Made by a program: the position numbers and the translations under genes. Under the pieces are notes generated by a model. It saw nothing but the letters and a program-made list of their open reading frames with translations. It made no database searches and was not told where the DNA came from. 64,000 nt of DNA from Perilla frutescens. Lineage: Eukaryota > Streptophyta > Magnoliopsida > Lamiales > Lamiaceae. This document shows, piece after piece, positions 11,511 through 22,335 of the stretch (the stretch's first letter is position 1; each line of letters opens with the position of its first letter). The DNA is taken from assembly GCA_026008535.1 (NCBI GenBank), contig BRKX01000017.1, positions 7,208,501-7,272,500 of the forward strand. Reading direction: 5' to 3'.

Positions 11511-12779
11511 TTATATTTATAAAACAATCTATTTATCTATCTATCTATACATAAAATTAAAGTAAAATCGGAAACAAAAAAAAAATCAGCAAAACATAGA
11601 ACAAAACAAAAATTATATAAAAAATAGTATTAATATATAAAACTATACCTACTTTTCTAAAACAAAACCTCTTTTACCCAACTTAAGAAAAGCATTCAAA
11701 AAATACACATTTTATCTAAAATGCCCTTAAAAGGTGATTACATCTGGGCATCTTACACATTTCTTACACCAACCTTACATAACTGTACTTGAATTATACA
11801 AAAAAAATGTGAATGTACTACAAAAATATACTCAATTTTTAAATTTTAAACACGATAAAATTTATAGTCGGATTTTTTTATACTTGAAATCAACCAAATA
11901 TACCAGATACAACGAATTTATTATGGTCATCATCATGAAAATTGTATCGACCAAAACCCTGATTCCGATCATATCACGATCATGATGTGGATTTTCACGA
12001 TCACGATGGCGATTTACTATCGAGAATCTCGATTGAGAATCTCAATCATGAATCTCGATCGCAATCCCGATAAGCTCCTGACACACTGTGAAAAGCTTTC
12101 GACACATGTCTGAATATGCTGAAAAGTGGTCAAAATCACATGGATTATTAAGGATATCATTGAAAAGTGAGTATTTTTTAAATATTTTCTTAAATTGAGT
12201 AAAATAAGTTTTGTCTTCATAAAGATAGGTATTTTAGATTTTTATTCCAAAAAATATTCATTGTTATGTGCATAGCGCAGTTGGCAGAGGGCATTTTTGC
12301 TGAAGTTTACAATTTGAAGAGTTTGTGTTTTGCTGAAGTTCGTAATTTCGAGAGTTTCGTGTTGGAATACTCGCAGACGTATTTATTTTTGCCTTTTCCG
12401 CCATTTTTTACTTCATCATATATTTCAATATATATTTCATTTCATGTTCTTTTCATTTAATGATATTAAAGACTGCTAATTACATTTCAAATTTTTTATT
12501 TTCTAACTTTATTCACATATAAAATCTTCATTTTTTACCTCAGCATATATTTTAATATTTCATTTCATTTTTTTTTTCGTTTAATGCTATTGATGGCTGC
12601 TAATTTTATTTAAGATTATTTATCCTCTATTTTTTTTTTTGCATTTAAAAAATCTTATTTTCTAACTTCATTCACATTTAAAATCTTTAGCAAACGCGAC
12701 TCTTGGAATCAATCTATAGTCAAAAAGTTAAAAATCATGTAAAAAAGTGAAAATTAAAATATTATATATTAGACATTGA
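11511..12779. other. AT-rich spacer with short low-complexity patches
   Basis: No gene. 11995-12070 holds a palindromic GATCACGATGGCGAT and AATCTCGAT-type patch. 12273-12284 reads TAGCGCAGTTGG, a good match to a tRNA-type A box, but no B box or tRNA fold follows. 12455-12690 has two diverged copies of a CATATATTTxAATATxTCATTTCAT segment. Confidence 0.5.
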
Positions 12780-12789
12780 ATTTTGACTT

Positions 12790-13270
12790 TTTTTTGTTTT
12801 TTTTATGTCAAGGATAACCCGCAGCCGCTATCGTGGTGCGCATTGAATAAACTCCGCCCCTGTGTAATAGCCTGCAAACCTACGCAACCGCTATCGTGGT
12901 GCGCATTGAATAAACTCCGCCCCTGTGTAATAGCCTGCAAACCTACACAGGGGAGGTAAACCTCACTTGTCAAGTCAGCTGTGACACCGCTATCGTGGTG
13001 CGCATTAAATAAACTCCGCCCCTGTGTAGGTGTAATAGCCTGCAAACCTACACAGGGGAGGTAAACCTCACTTGTCAAGTCAGCTGTGACAGGCTCACAC
13101 CTAGTGGTGTTGGTCTGTGTAATAGCCTGCAAACCTACACAGGGGAGGTAAACCTCACTTATCAAGTCAGCTGTGACAGGCTCACACCTAGTGGTGTTGG
13201 TGGTGGGTCGAACTTGAGACCTTTGGCCGTAAGAAACACCATTCCACCACTAGACCATCCCCAAGGGGAC
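12790..13270 (-). mobile_element. tRNA-derived SINE with internal tandem amplification
   Basis: On the minus strand it starts near 13265 with GGGGATGGTCTAGTGGTGG. This contains an A box (TGGTCTAGTGGT, plus-strand 13246-13257) and a B box (GGTCTCAAGTTCGACCC, 13205-13221), the split pol III promoter of tRNA-derived SINEs. It ends in an A-rich tail (plus-strand T/G-rich run 12789-12808). The direct repeat ATTTTGACTT flanks it at 12780-12789 and 13271-13280. Between promoter and tail, the block CCTGTGTAGGTTTGCAGGCT, then ATTACAC, recurs about four times. It is joined to GAGGTTTACCTCCCC and to GCGCACCACGATAGCGG modules, so the body has been amplified internally. Small open frames here are by-products. 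Confidence 0.75.
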
Positions 13271-13280
13271 ATTTTGACTT

Positions 13281-13827
13281 CAATGTTGATTCTATAAATA
13301 ATTGTATCAACTATCAAACAACATTGTGAATGAAGCTCCTCTTAAAAAAAAAAAAAAGAACCTCACAAAAATGGTGAAGATGGAGCACTTAGGCCAACTT
13401 TTGATATTTTCATTGTACTTAGTTATAAACTACACCAAGTGAAACTCACACAAATGTTGAAGATCGAGCAAAGATACCGGCAGTCAGGGAAAGAAGAATA
13501 TGGATGAGGAAGAAGATAAGTGTTGAGAGAATTTTGAATCAATTAAATTTATGGATTTTTGTTCGTCATTCACCATAATAATATCATAATATTTGTAGCG
13601 ATAACTTGGTATACTACACACCTATTCATTAAAACATGTCTACGGTTAACTAGCTAATTAGCGTGCTGCGGGAATAGTTGAAGCCATGCCAAATTGACCA
13701 AATTGAAAAAAGATGTTATCCAAACACATTTCAGCTAATTGTAGCAAAACTTAACTTTGTTGATTTGACTTTTCCTATGATCTAAACATATTAAGTTATT
13801 TATTTATTTAAATAATTATAATAACTA
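13281..13827. other. Spacer, no gene seen
   Basis: AT-rich sequence with no sustained open frame, domain or RNA gene. Confidence 0.5.
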
Positions 13828-14070
13828 ACATTCTCTCTGTTTCTGATTAAATGTCATTCTAATTTTTTAATTTTATGTTAAGAAAAGTGTCATTCTACAA
13901 ATTAAGACAAAAAATTCACATTTTTCACAAATTTCCCTCATTTAATGCATTTATACATCTACATTTAACTCATTTAATGTATTCATATAAGAGTGTATTA
14001 GGTAACTCAATTAGTTTATTAATTTGTGTGCATTATCCAAAATGACACTTAATTGGAAATGAAGGGAGTA
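13828..14070. mobile_element. Stowaway-like MITE (Tc1/mariner type), ~240 bp
   Basis: The left end reads TTCTCTCTGTTTCTGATTAA, then ATGTCATTCT. The right end in reverse complement reads TACTCCCTTCATTTCCAATT, then AAGTGTCATTTT, an imperfect inverted repeat of about 32 bp. The CTCCCTTC/CTCTCTG start, the size and the lack of coding match plant Stowaway elements. The TA target site is visible at the right side (GGGAG|TA) and is less clear on the left. Confidence 0.65.
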
Positions 14071-14225
14071 ATTATTATTTATATATATGGAAAAAATTAA
14101 GATTAGTTTTTTAATGTATTTAAATATTTTTATACATTCACACATTTATATATGTGTGTATTGCAAATATTTATGAAATTGAGTTTATTTTTAGTTTTTC
14201 AATTATTATAAAATAAAATAATATT

Positions 14226-14250
14226 GAGCATCGTGCAGGAGATATACTAG
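14226..14250 (+). mobile_element. Second Helitron-like 3' terminus
   Basis: GAGCATCGTGCAGGAGATATACTAG followed by T closely parallels the terminus at 11482-11510: GCATCG, GCAxG and GATATACTAG are shared in order. The stem is poorer here. The two sites look like diverged members of one family in the same orientation. Confidence 0.35.
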
Positions 14251-14251
14251 T

Positions 14252-14990
14252 TAACCATAATATCTATTCTCTTTGAAAATTAAATATTAAAAAAAATAAA
14301 TCTCAATTGGCTAGAATCAATCCTAATTAATAAGTTTAAAATTGAACTAAATTACAATAAATTAAAATTGACAAAGAATAGAAGAAAAAAAATCATAAAT
14401 TTGATCATAAAACACACCAAATGTGAAATAGAGGGTCTGATTCGACGAACACTGGTAGAGAGGGGATGAGCTCATCTGTTCGACATTTAGTGTTCCAACC
14501 CGTATTCCATTATTGAATTCACAAATTTAATAATAGATCTTACAAAAATAAAAATAAATTATAACATATTCAATCTAGCCACATCTATCTACAAAAGATT
14601 AAAATTTTAAAAAATTATAAATCGTATTTTGGTAGAGAGGGGATCAGATCATCTCTTCCACATTTAGTGTTCCAATTCATATTCCACGATCGAATTCATA
14701 AATTTAATAATAGATCTTATAAAAATAAAACAAATTATAACATAATCTACCTAGTCACATCTATCTACAAAATATTGAAATTTTAAAAAATTATAAATCA
14801 TATTTTTAAAATAGACAACCATAATAATCATTTCTTTGAAAATTAAATACTAAAAATTAATTATAAACCTTAATTGGGTAGGTGAACCATAAAAACAATC
14901 ATAAAATTAAACTAAAACACAATAAATTAAAATTGACAAAAATGGAAGAAAACTTTATAAATTTGAACGTGAAACACGGGTTAGAATACT
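14252..14990. repeat. Duplicated block, order A-B-B'-A'
   Basis: Segment B (14450-14630) and B' (14633-14812) are direct copies of ~180 bp sharing GGTAGAGAGGGGAT, CACATTTAGTGTTCCAA, TTTAATAATAGATCTTA and CACATCTATCTACAAAA. Segment A (14252-14440) and A' (14816-14990) share CTTTGAAAATTAAATA and ACAATAAATTAAAATTGACA. No coding potential. Possibly the internal structure of an unknown non-autonomous element. Confidence 0.6.
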
Positions 14991-15191
14991 ACGTTGTATT
15001 CATCCAAACTATGGTGAAAGCAAAGTTTCTCACTTCAGGTCAAACTTAAAACTCAAACAGAACTCTTCGATTTGCATCAAGTAACCACAAAAAAAAAAAA
15101 TATATATATATATATATAAAGGAAAAAAACTCAAGCCCTTAAGACGAATTGCTGCCTGAATCACACGCAGTAGCAAATTCATCGAACAACT
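14991..15191. other. 3' flank of the beta-tubulin gene
   Basis: Contains an A-run and a short (TA) repeat near 15087-15118. It presumably includes the tubulin 3' UTR on the minus strand; I cannot fix the poly(A) site. Confidence 0.5.
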
Positions 15192-17247
15192 TCAGTTTCC
15201 AACATTCTCATCATCTTCATCTTCATAATCTTCGTCATCAGCCGCCGCCGCCGCCGCCGCCTCCTGATACTGCTGATACTCCGCCACAAGATCATTCACA
15301 TTGCTCTCCGCCTCCGTAAATTCCATCTCATCCATTCCTTCCCCTGTATACCAATGCAGGAACGCCTTCCTCCTAAACATGGCAGTGAACTGCTCACTCA
15401 CTCTCCTAAACATCTCCTGAATCGAAGTCGAATTCCCAACAAACGTCGAAGCCATCGACAGCCCGTTAGGCGAGACATCACAGACGCTCGACTTCACGTT
15501 GTTCGGGATCCACTCCACGAAGTAAGACGAGCTCTTGCTCTGCACGTTCATCATCTGTTCGTCGATCTCCTTGGTGCTAATATTCTTCCCTCTGAACATC
15601 GCAGACGCCGTCAGATAGCGGCCGTGGCGCGGGTCGGCCGCGCACATCATGTTTTTGGCATCCCACATTTGTTGCGTGAGCTCGGGGACCGTCAGCGCGC
15701 GATACTGCTGAGATCCCCGAGAGGTCAAGGGTGCGAATCCTACCATGAAGAAGTGAAGCCGCGGGAACGGGATCAAGTTCACCGCCAGCTTCCTTAGATC
15801 GGAGTTCAGCTGCCCTGGAAACCTCAGGCAGCATGTCACTCCACTCATTGTTGCTGATATAAGGTGGTTCAAATCCCCAACTGATCAAGAAACAAATTAC
15901 ATATACACATGAGAGACAGAGACAGAGACAGAGACAGAGAGAGAGAAAGTAGTTGGGAAAATGGAGTAATGAGTCTTTACAGCTTGGAGTAGTGAGCTTG
16001 AGCGTCCGAAGACAGATGTTGTAGAGGGCTTCGTTGTCGAGAACCATGCACTCATCGGCGTTCTCCACCAGCTGATGAACGGAGAGGGTCGCGTTGTATG
16101 GCTCGACGACAGTGTCTGAGACCTTCGGAGATGGGAAGACTGAGAAGGTTAGCATCATTCTGTCTGGATACTCTTCTCTGATTTTTGAAATCAAGAGTGT
16201 TCCCATTCCGGATCCTGTCCCACCTCCAAGCGAGTGGCAGACTTGGAAACCTGCCGGTTTAAAAGGAGGCGTGCTTATAAAATGACATCATTAATATAAC
16301 ATGAGATGAAGAACGGTTTGCAATAGAAGAATGATGTAACACTAATAGAAATGTACTGGCACACTTGTATTATGTTGGTTGATATGTAACCAGCCAGTCC
16401 TACATCCGGTTATGCATTAGGATGATCCTAAAGATATAATCATATAATAAGTGTGGATCAAACCTAGACTGGCCTTTCAGAGAAGCCCAAAAGTAAATTT
16501 GCGCGGACTTTGATCCATAATGGATAATATCATGCTCGTATTGACCATTCATTTTGGACATGATACCCATAGATTAAACACACCAATTTATAAGCTCATG
16601 CTTATAAAATTGACATGATCAATTTAAAGAAACAATAGAATTTCTATTAGACGAAGCATAGTTCACAATAGAAGAAAAGAAATTGAACTAACACTGACAT
16701 CATCAATTTAAAGCAACGGTAGAATATGAGACAAAGCATTATTTGCAATAGAAGAAAAGAAATTGAACTAACACTAACCATTATAAAATGACATCATCAG
16801 TAGAACATGAGAGACTTAGCAATGGAAAGAAAAAAAAGGACTAGAAAACAAACCTTGGAGGCAGTCGCAGTTCTCAGCTTCCTTCCTGACAACATCAAGA
16901 ACAGAGTCGATAAGCTCAGCGCCCTCAGTGTAGTGGCCCTTAGCCCAGTTGTTTCCAGCCCCCGACTGCCCGAAAACGAAGTTATCGGGCCTGAAAATCT
17001 GACCATAGGGCCCGGTCCTAATGCTGTCCATAGTGCCGGGCTCGAGGTCCATCAGGACTGCCCGGGGCACGAACCGCCCGCCCGTAGCTTCGTTGTAGTA
17101 CACATTCACCCTCTCCAGCTGAATATCCGAATCTCCATTGTAACGCCCTGTGGGATCAATCCCATGTTCATCACACACAACTTCCCAAAACTTTGATCCG
17201 ATTTGATTCCCACATTGCCCTCCTTGAATGTGAAGAATCTCGCGCAT
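15192..17247 (-). CDS. TUB: Beta-tubulin, three exons, 450 aa
   Basis: Beta subunit of the alpha/beta tubulin dimer that polymerises into microtubules and binds exchangeable GTP. Exon 1 is 17247-16854 (394 nt), exon 2 16250-15981 (270 nt) and exon 3 15880-15192 (689 nt). The introns (16853-16251, 15980-15881) have GT...AG ends and phase-consistent junctions. The total is 1353 nt, a normal length for the family. It starts MREILHIQGGQCGNQIG, the MREI terminus linked to beta-tubulin mRNA autoregulation. Exon 2 carries the GTP-binding signature GGGTGSGMG and exon 3 the conserved FMVGFAPLTSRGSQQYRALT. The acidic tail has an alanine run from a GCC repeat at 15241-15261. Oddities: RGKNISTKEIDEQM appears one residue longer than the usual RGKMSTKEVDEQM, and DVSPNG replaces the usual IPPTG-type segment. 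No break is visible, so the gene is probably functional. Paralogue identity cannot be set from here. Confidence 0.95.
16281..16850. repeat. Repeated motif and probable insertion inside tubulin intron 1
   Basis: A ~90-bp motif with GACATCATCAATTTAAAG and GCAATAGAAGAAAAGAAATT, then GAACTAACACT, occurs in about four diverged copies (from 16283, 16608, 16700 and 16788). The unlike stretch at about 16345-16600 between the first two copies may be a later insertion. The intron remains spliceable on sequence grounds. Confidence 0.5.
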
Positions 17248-17358
17248 CTTGGTGGGGAGATTGTGATTCTTCAAGGGTATAGTTGGGAACTTGGTGCAAC
17301 TTTTCAACAGTCAACTAACTTGACGCTCTCTATCTATACTCTATAGTGGCTAGGGGTG

Positions 17359-17366
17359 TATTTATA
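17359..17366 (-). promoter_or_regulatory. TATA box of beta-tubulin
   Basis: On the minus strand the sequence is TTATAAATACACC, a standard plant TATA box. It lies 112 bases upstream of the ATG at 17247, leaving room for a leader of about 80 nt. Confidence 0.7.
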
Positions 17367-18229
17367 ACTAGTCAGATAGATTTTGAAATTACAATTTTGG
17401 CCCTGCCTTTCGGGAGATAATCAACGGTGGTGATCGGATGACGTTACCCATTGGACGGTCAAAGATTCAACTGTCGACTTGGGATTGCAGCTTTTGTCTC
17501 TTTGCGGAGAGATTAATTATGCTGACGATCATGAAATGACATTTGCAGAAGATCTATTCATTAAGCCTTTGCCGCCCTTTAGGCACCGGTTTGAAGTCGT
17601 TATCTATTGAATTAAGAATTGAGCATTGGTTATGTCAAACTTGTTTTGTTTCATTTATTGGAAGTATTTAATCTTTGATTGAAATGTAATTTTCTCCCAA
17701 ATGGATCAGTCCGGCCAAGAAATAAAAGGGTTCGAATCTAGACTTTGAGGTTGAATTTCCGTACCTTAAAAGCAAACATGAGGTTGTTACTTTTACAATT
17801 ACTCAAAAATTTATGTCATTACATGGTTTTGGGGATCAAAATTCATAAGATGGGTCAAAAATTCAGTCAAAACTCACATATTCAGTGACACTTTTATAAT
17901 TTAGTTGACATTCAATTGTATTTGAATTCAAATCTTGATTTTCCTCATGCATTTTAATAAATAAGACGGTCTTATACAAAATTCTTTCAATTACAATATG
18001 GCCAGTCCTTGTGATTGCTAATAAATTACTACGATTAAAAATGAAAAGTTTTCTCACCTTTTTCAGTGAACCAAATTCTTTGGTATCTACACTCATAGTG
18101 AAATGTGGCGATTGGACATAACTGTATACATTTTGTCTTTGGTGTCTATCATATTATATGACCTCATTAGTGGCTTACATTGCACGGTCGAGAGGCTCCA
18201 ACTTTTAAGTCTATTTAAAACTTGTACTA
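17367..18229. other. Upstream region of beta-tubulin and AT-rich spacer
   Basis: Presumably holds the tubulin promoter. No further gene is seen; short open frames here have no recognisable features. Confidence 0.5.
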
Positions 18230-18541
18230 CTAAGGTCATCTCCATCAACAAATACTATAATATAGTTAACTCTATATTATTGTAGAGATAAAGTTATAGA
18301 TTTTCAATATTCATCTCCAATAACATCTCTCTACATTTCACTCTACAATAGAATATTCATTTTTTATACTTACTACTATTCATTTAATTTTTGTTATTGA
18401 ATTGTTCAATTCAATATATGGTTATATATATATATATTGTAATATTTTTTATTTTTATTTGATAAATAAATAAACATATTTGTTTTACGAAACTAAAAAT
18501 ATTCGGATAAACACGATCAATTTATTTAAAATAAAACCAGT

Positions 18542-18734
18542 ATTTCATAATAGATAATTTAACAAAAGCATAAATTATATACAATAAAAATTACTTTTCT
18601 AAATTTGAAAATTCTTCCCGCAAATGATATTCGTAATGCTTTGGTTGATCATTTGTGGGAAGAATTTTCAAATTTAGAAAAGTAATTTTTATTGCATATA
18701 ACTTATACTTTTGTTAAATTATCTATTATGAAAT
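18542..18734. repeat. Near-perfect 87-bp inverted repeat containing the transposase tail
   Basis: The left arm 18542-18628 and right arm 18648-18734 are reverse complements with about four mismatches, around a 19-bp spacer. Spacer plus right arm on the plus strand encode IRNALVDHLWEEFSNLEK and a stop (18629-18685). This matches the usual C-terminus of a PIF/Harbinger transposase, although the rest of the gene is on the minus strand. The left arm repeats the WEEFSN tail in the opposite orientation. The 3' end of the gene was therefore inverted and duplicated. A transcript through it would fold into a long hairpin. Confidence 0.85.
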
Positions 18735-19860
18735 GCTTGAAATTGATCTATTCCTTTATTCGTCATTTCAACATCTGGAATTGACACTCCTCTTGCATTG
18801 TCAATTGGTGCATCAAGGTCTCCTTCATCCTCAACTATCGTATTGTGCATGATAATGCACGCAACCATTATATCTTGCAAATCTTCTTTCTCCCAATAGC
18901 GTGCTGGATTTGCCACAATTGCGAATCGACTTTGAAGAACTCCGAATGCGCGCTCCACATCTTTCCTACATGATTCTTGTTTCACTACATTTTTTTTCGG
19001 TACGAGCATCATGAATTGTTTGCACAAGAGTAGATTATTTTGGATATATTCTATAAATAATATCTCATATTATACTCTTTTCCTTGTATAACATAATGTG
19101 CAGGTAGGGCGATACCTCCAACAAGATCAGCAAATAGATGAGATTTTTCCAATACATTGATATCATTATTAGGTCCCGACATGCCAAAGTATGCATGTCA
19201 TATCCAAAGATCATAATCAGCAACAATTTCAAGAATAAGACTCGGACTTCCACTACAACTCACATATTGTCCTGCCCAAACAGTTGGACAATTTTTCCAC
19301 TTTCAATGCATGAAATCTAGCTAGACTACCTAACATTCCTGGAAATCCGCGTTCTTTACCAATATAAAGTAGTCTAGCAACATCACTAGCAATAGGAGAT
19401 CTTAGATATTAATTTGAAAATACTTCCACAATTGCACGATAAAATCTCTGGACACATTCAAGGGCAGTGGATTCACCAATATTAATGCACTCATCAACAA
19501 CATCCAGCGGTACAACGTACGCCAATATCCAAAATGCAGTTGTAATTTTTTAAAGTGTTGACAAGCCAAGTCTCCCAGATGCATTTCTACGCTGCAAAAA
19601 ATAACCATCATGATTTTTTACAGCATCAACAATACGGAAAAAAAACTTTGAGACATTCGAAAACGTCTGCGAAATATTTCTTTAGGATAAGTTGGATTTT
19701 CAAAAAAATAATCATTGAAAAGTCATTGAGCAGCTCCTTCTCGATCACGATGGATTGTTCTATGAGCGAGAACAGAACCTCCATGGACAGTTGTCACATT
19801 TTGGTTATTGAAAAATTCTGCTAGGATAAGATTGTTTGCGAAAATTTGTTGAAGTAACAT
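18719..19860 (-). pseudogene. PIF/Harbinger DDE transposase, degenerate
   Basis: Minus-strand reading begins near 19860 (MLLQQIFANNLILAEFF). It passes through a helix-turn-helix-like N-terminal region (EIFRRRFRMSQSFFFRIVDA, about 19685-19625). The catalytic part contains ADYDLWI (near 19205) and GPNNDINVLEKSHLFADL (near 19165-19110). It ends with SCRKDVERAFGVLQSRFAIV (about 18970) and MVACIIMHNTIVEDEG (about 18870-18825). In-frame stops occur near 19737, 19555 and 19200, plus frame changes, and the C-terminus is cut at 18719 where the inverted repeat takes over. This is a nuclease-type transposase of the DDE_4 class; it is inactive. Confidence 0.85.
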
Positions 19861-20453
19861 TTATTGTTTAATATCATAGTTATGTCTTAAAATTTCAAGG
19901 TCATGATCAGATGAACTTGGAGTAGAAAGACTAAAGAAATTGGGATTTATTTTTTTGTGGGATTCGAGAAAAAGAAATGAGCAGTGAGATGGATACAATT
20001 TGAATGACAATAGATGAAAATGGTGCAGTATGAAGATAAGTGGGGTGTGGTGCAGTATGAATGTCAATACACATTCCTTAAATAATTTGTATATCTTATT
20101 TAGAAAATATGATGATTGAATCACAATCTTTGACTTTGATTTTTCTTTAAATCTACATCGTTCAATCATTATCTTATCTAAAATATCTAAAGATTGAATC
20201 ACAACCATTGATTACAATTTTCTTACATCTACACCATTGAATTATTATCTAAGTCTGATTTCTTAAATAATGTGTATATCTTATCTAGAAAATATGATGA
20301 TTGAATCACATCCATTGATTACAGTTTTCTTACCTCTATAAATATATTCCTCAGTATACACATACTTCCACACCACATCTAAACATTTCATTATATTTTA
20401 CTTATTCTCTTTGTCTACCTTATTGTCCATTTTCTTCTCTTTTCAATTCTGAG
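19861..20453. other. Divergent intergenic region of the PIF/Harbinger element
   Basis: It contains two to three diverged direct copies of a segment with TTAAATAATxTGTATATCTT, then ATxTAGAAAATATGATGATTGAATCACA (near 20075, 20165 and 20262). A CT-rich leader precedes the plus-strand gene. It probably carried both promoters; a TATA candidate, CTATAAATATA, lies at 20336-20346 on the plus strand. Confidence 0.45.
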
Positions 20454-21504
20454 ATGTCTGTTCTTAGAAATCAAAATTACACCACTAATAAAGATATACA
20501 TCTTTGTCATATGTATATGGATGTATCTCAAGATCCAATATATGGTAAAAATCAGAAGCTCTGGAATCATGCTACAGAAGTTTACAATGCCACAAAACCA
20601 TCTCCATCCATGCCGGCTAGACCTCAAAGATCCATTGATATACTCATGCATGATATAGAGCAAGTCAAACTTAATAATCCCAGTATTGCATCTGAACTTG
20701 ATATTGTAAGTTGCCATTTTCATGATTATTAATATTTTTTGTTTATTATATATTTTATTAATTTTTAAAATGCTTCATTTATTATGCAAATAATTCGTGT
20801 AAAGGAACTGATGAAACTAGACCCAAAACATAAAAAAAAATTTCAAATTTGATCATGTGTGAGGCATATTGAAAGATCTTAAGAAGTTTGATTGTATGTC
20901 GTAAAAATCATGAGTATAAAGATACCCTTCCCAATCAGGTATGCTGGTGTTTGATTCTCCATTGTCATCTGATGGATTGTCTTCATTTAATCTCAATTTA
21001 AGAGACAGTAGTGGTAGTGGTGGTGGTTGTGGATCAACATCGCAATGCCCAGAGGGTGTGAATAAATTTAAAATGAAAAGGAAAAAGGTCAAGATATGTC
21101 TATTGTTGTAGACATAATTAGAGATGCAAATAAAAAACTCCAGGAATATTTTGAAAACTTATATGCTAATAGAGAACATGATACCTACAAATGAGAAAGA
21201 TTGAAGCTCAAAACAAAGCTGTTCTGAAGAGTATAGGAAGTACACTGAAGCAATCTAGTGGCAAGCCGATAACAAAATCTTAATGATGGATATGGATTTG
21301 ATCTCTAATCCTCTTAAACGTTTGTACTTTGAACAATATGAAATGAGAATCTTGTTGAAAAGGCAGGAACAACTCAATCAATTAACTCCGCCAACTAATA
21401 CTTTCGATCAATCAACTCCACCAACTAATAGTACTTTCAACTTTGGAAGTTATTATCCAGATATGAGAGGATCTAGATCTGGAAGTGGTCTTGGAGATTA
21501 TTAG
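20454..21504 (+). pseudogene. Myb/SANT-like partner protein of PIF/Harbinger element, degenerate
   Basis: The first exon (20454-20705) starts MSVLRNQNYTTNKDIHLCHM and continues MDVSQDPIYGKNQKLWNHA, a trihelix/SANT-like DNA-binding pattern. It is followed by a GTAAGT donor at 20707. The second part (about 20838-21280) has a serine/glycine-rich linker, then a basic KMKRKKVK cluster and a helical region (VVDIIRDANKKLQEYFENLY), but in shifting frames with stops. The tail (21283-21504) reads LISNPLKRLYFEQYEMRILL and ends LGDY. In active elements this protein works with the transposase in DNA binding and nuclear import. It is inactive here. Confidence 0.65.
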
Positions 21505-21689
21505 CTAAAATAAGTGTGTTACATTTTCAATATTTTATTTTTATCGTAATGTGTTTTTATCATTATTAATTATGTATTTGTAATGTTTATTACAATGTAT
21601 TTGTGGTTTTGTATTGTTATTGTAATGTTTATGTATTTATATTTTTATTAATTATGTATTATGTATTTCTATTATACTTTAATTAAGTC

Positions 21690-22335
21690 TAACCATTTTG
21701 TTGGTGCAGATAGCCGTTTTGTTGGTTGACTTTTGAGATGTGTCAGTTCAGTTTGCTCGTGCGATCAGTAGTCTTTAATTTGGTTATTGCACAGAGCCAT
21801 TCTGATCTTAGAGTCGTTTTAGCAATTGACGCCTTAGTTGACTTTTGAGATGTGTTAGTTCAGTTTGCTCGCTCGATTGATTTTCAGTTCGAGATGGCTC
21901 AGTTTAGACATCTCATTCAATTTGTGATTCTCTTTAGTTCTCAAACTTCTTTGACTGCTTCAATTTTAGTTTTGTTACGAACTCCTTTGACTTTGTTCAG
22001 TTGGGTTCCAAATAGAATTCGGTTGATGTCTTTTATTCAGTTAAGCTCTAGGATGAGCTTAGTTCTGCCATATTGTTTGAAACCTTATCCTCAGTTTAGT
22101 TCCAGGATAGACTTGGCTCAGTTTCGTTTGGAGCTTTTTGACATTTCATCATTTTTGGTTCAGTTTCGGGATAGGCCGGACTCAGTTTTTCTTTGAACAT
22201 TTGACATTTCATCATAACCTCATCAAAACTTTTTCTTTGATTGTTTTGCCCAACATCTACAAGTTACAACATCAAGAATCCCAACAATCAGAAACTAGTA
22301 ATCTCAATCATATCCTTGTTCTGCTTTAATATCTC
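21690..22335. mobile_element. Possible copia LTR remnant rich in CAGTT
   Basis: About ten CAGTT pentamers lie in ~480 bp (21745-22190), a trait shared with the large copia element at 44325-61997. A direct repeat with GTTGACTTTTGAGATGTG, then TAGTTCAGTTTGCTCG, occurs at about 21723 and 21835. The end (22205-22255) resembles the CATCATxAAAAC...CCAACA ends of such LTRs. No partner LTR or target duplication was found. The open frame 21852-22196 has no recognisable protein features. Confidence 0.3.

Larger units (their letters stand above)
18230..21510. mobile_element. PIF/Harbinger element with both canonical genes, inactive (bounds approximate)
   Basis: It holds a DDE transposase gene (-) and a Myb/SANT-like partner gene (+) arranged divergently, the normal two-gene content of plant PIF/Harbinger elements. 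The left end may be near 18232 (TAAGGTCATCTCCATCAACA, resembling Harbinger ends with a TAA target), but I found no matching right terminal repeat. Both genes are broken. Confidence 0.6.

Noticed and set aside
12803..13165. 120-codon minus-strand frame with repeated protein motifs
   Set aside because: It is a by-product of tandem modules within the SINE; the protein repeats mirror the DNA repeats.
15354..15797. 147-codon plus-strand frame opposite tubulin exon 3
   Set aside because: Antisense shadow of a highly conserved, GC-rich coding exon.
18719..18734. Taking 18719 as the natural end of the PIF transposase
   Set aside because: The expected C-terminal codons lie on the opposite strand in the inverted repeat, so the stop is created by the rearrangement.
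21852..22196. 114-codon hydrophobic-looking frame
   Set aside because: Falls in a CAGTT-rich LTR-like remnant with no start context, domain or neighbour support.
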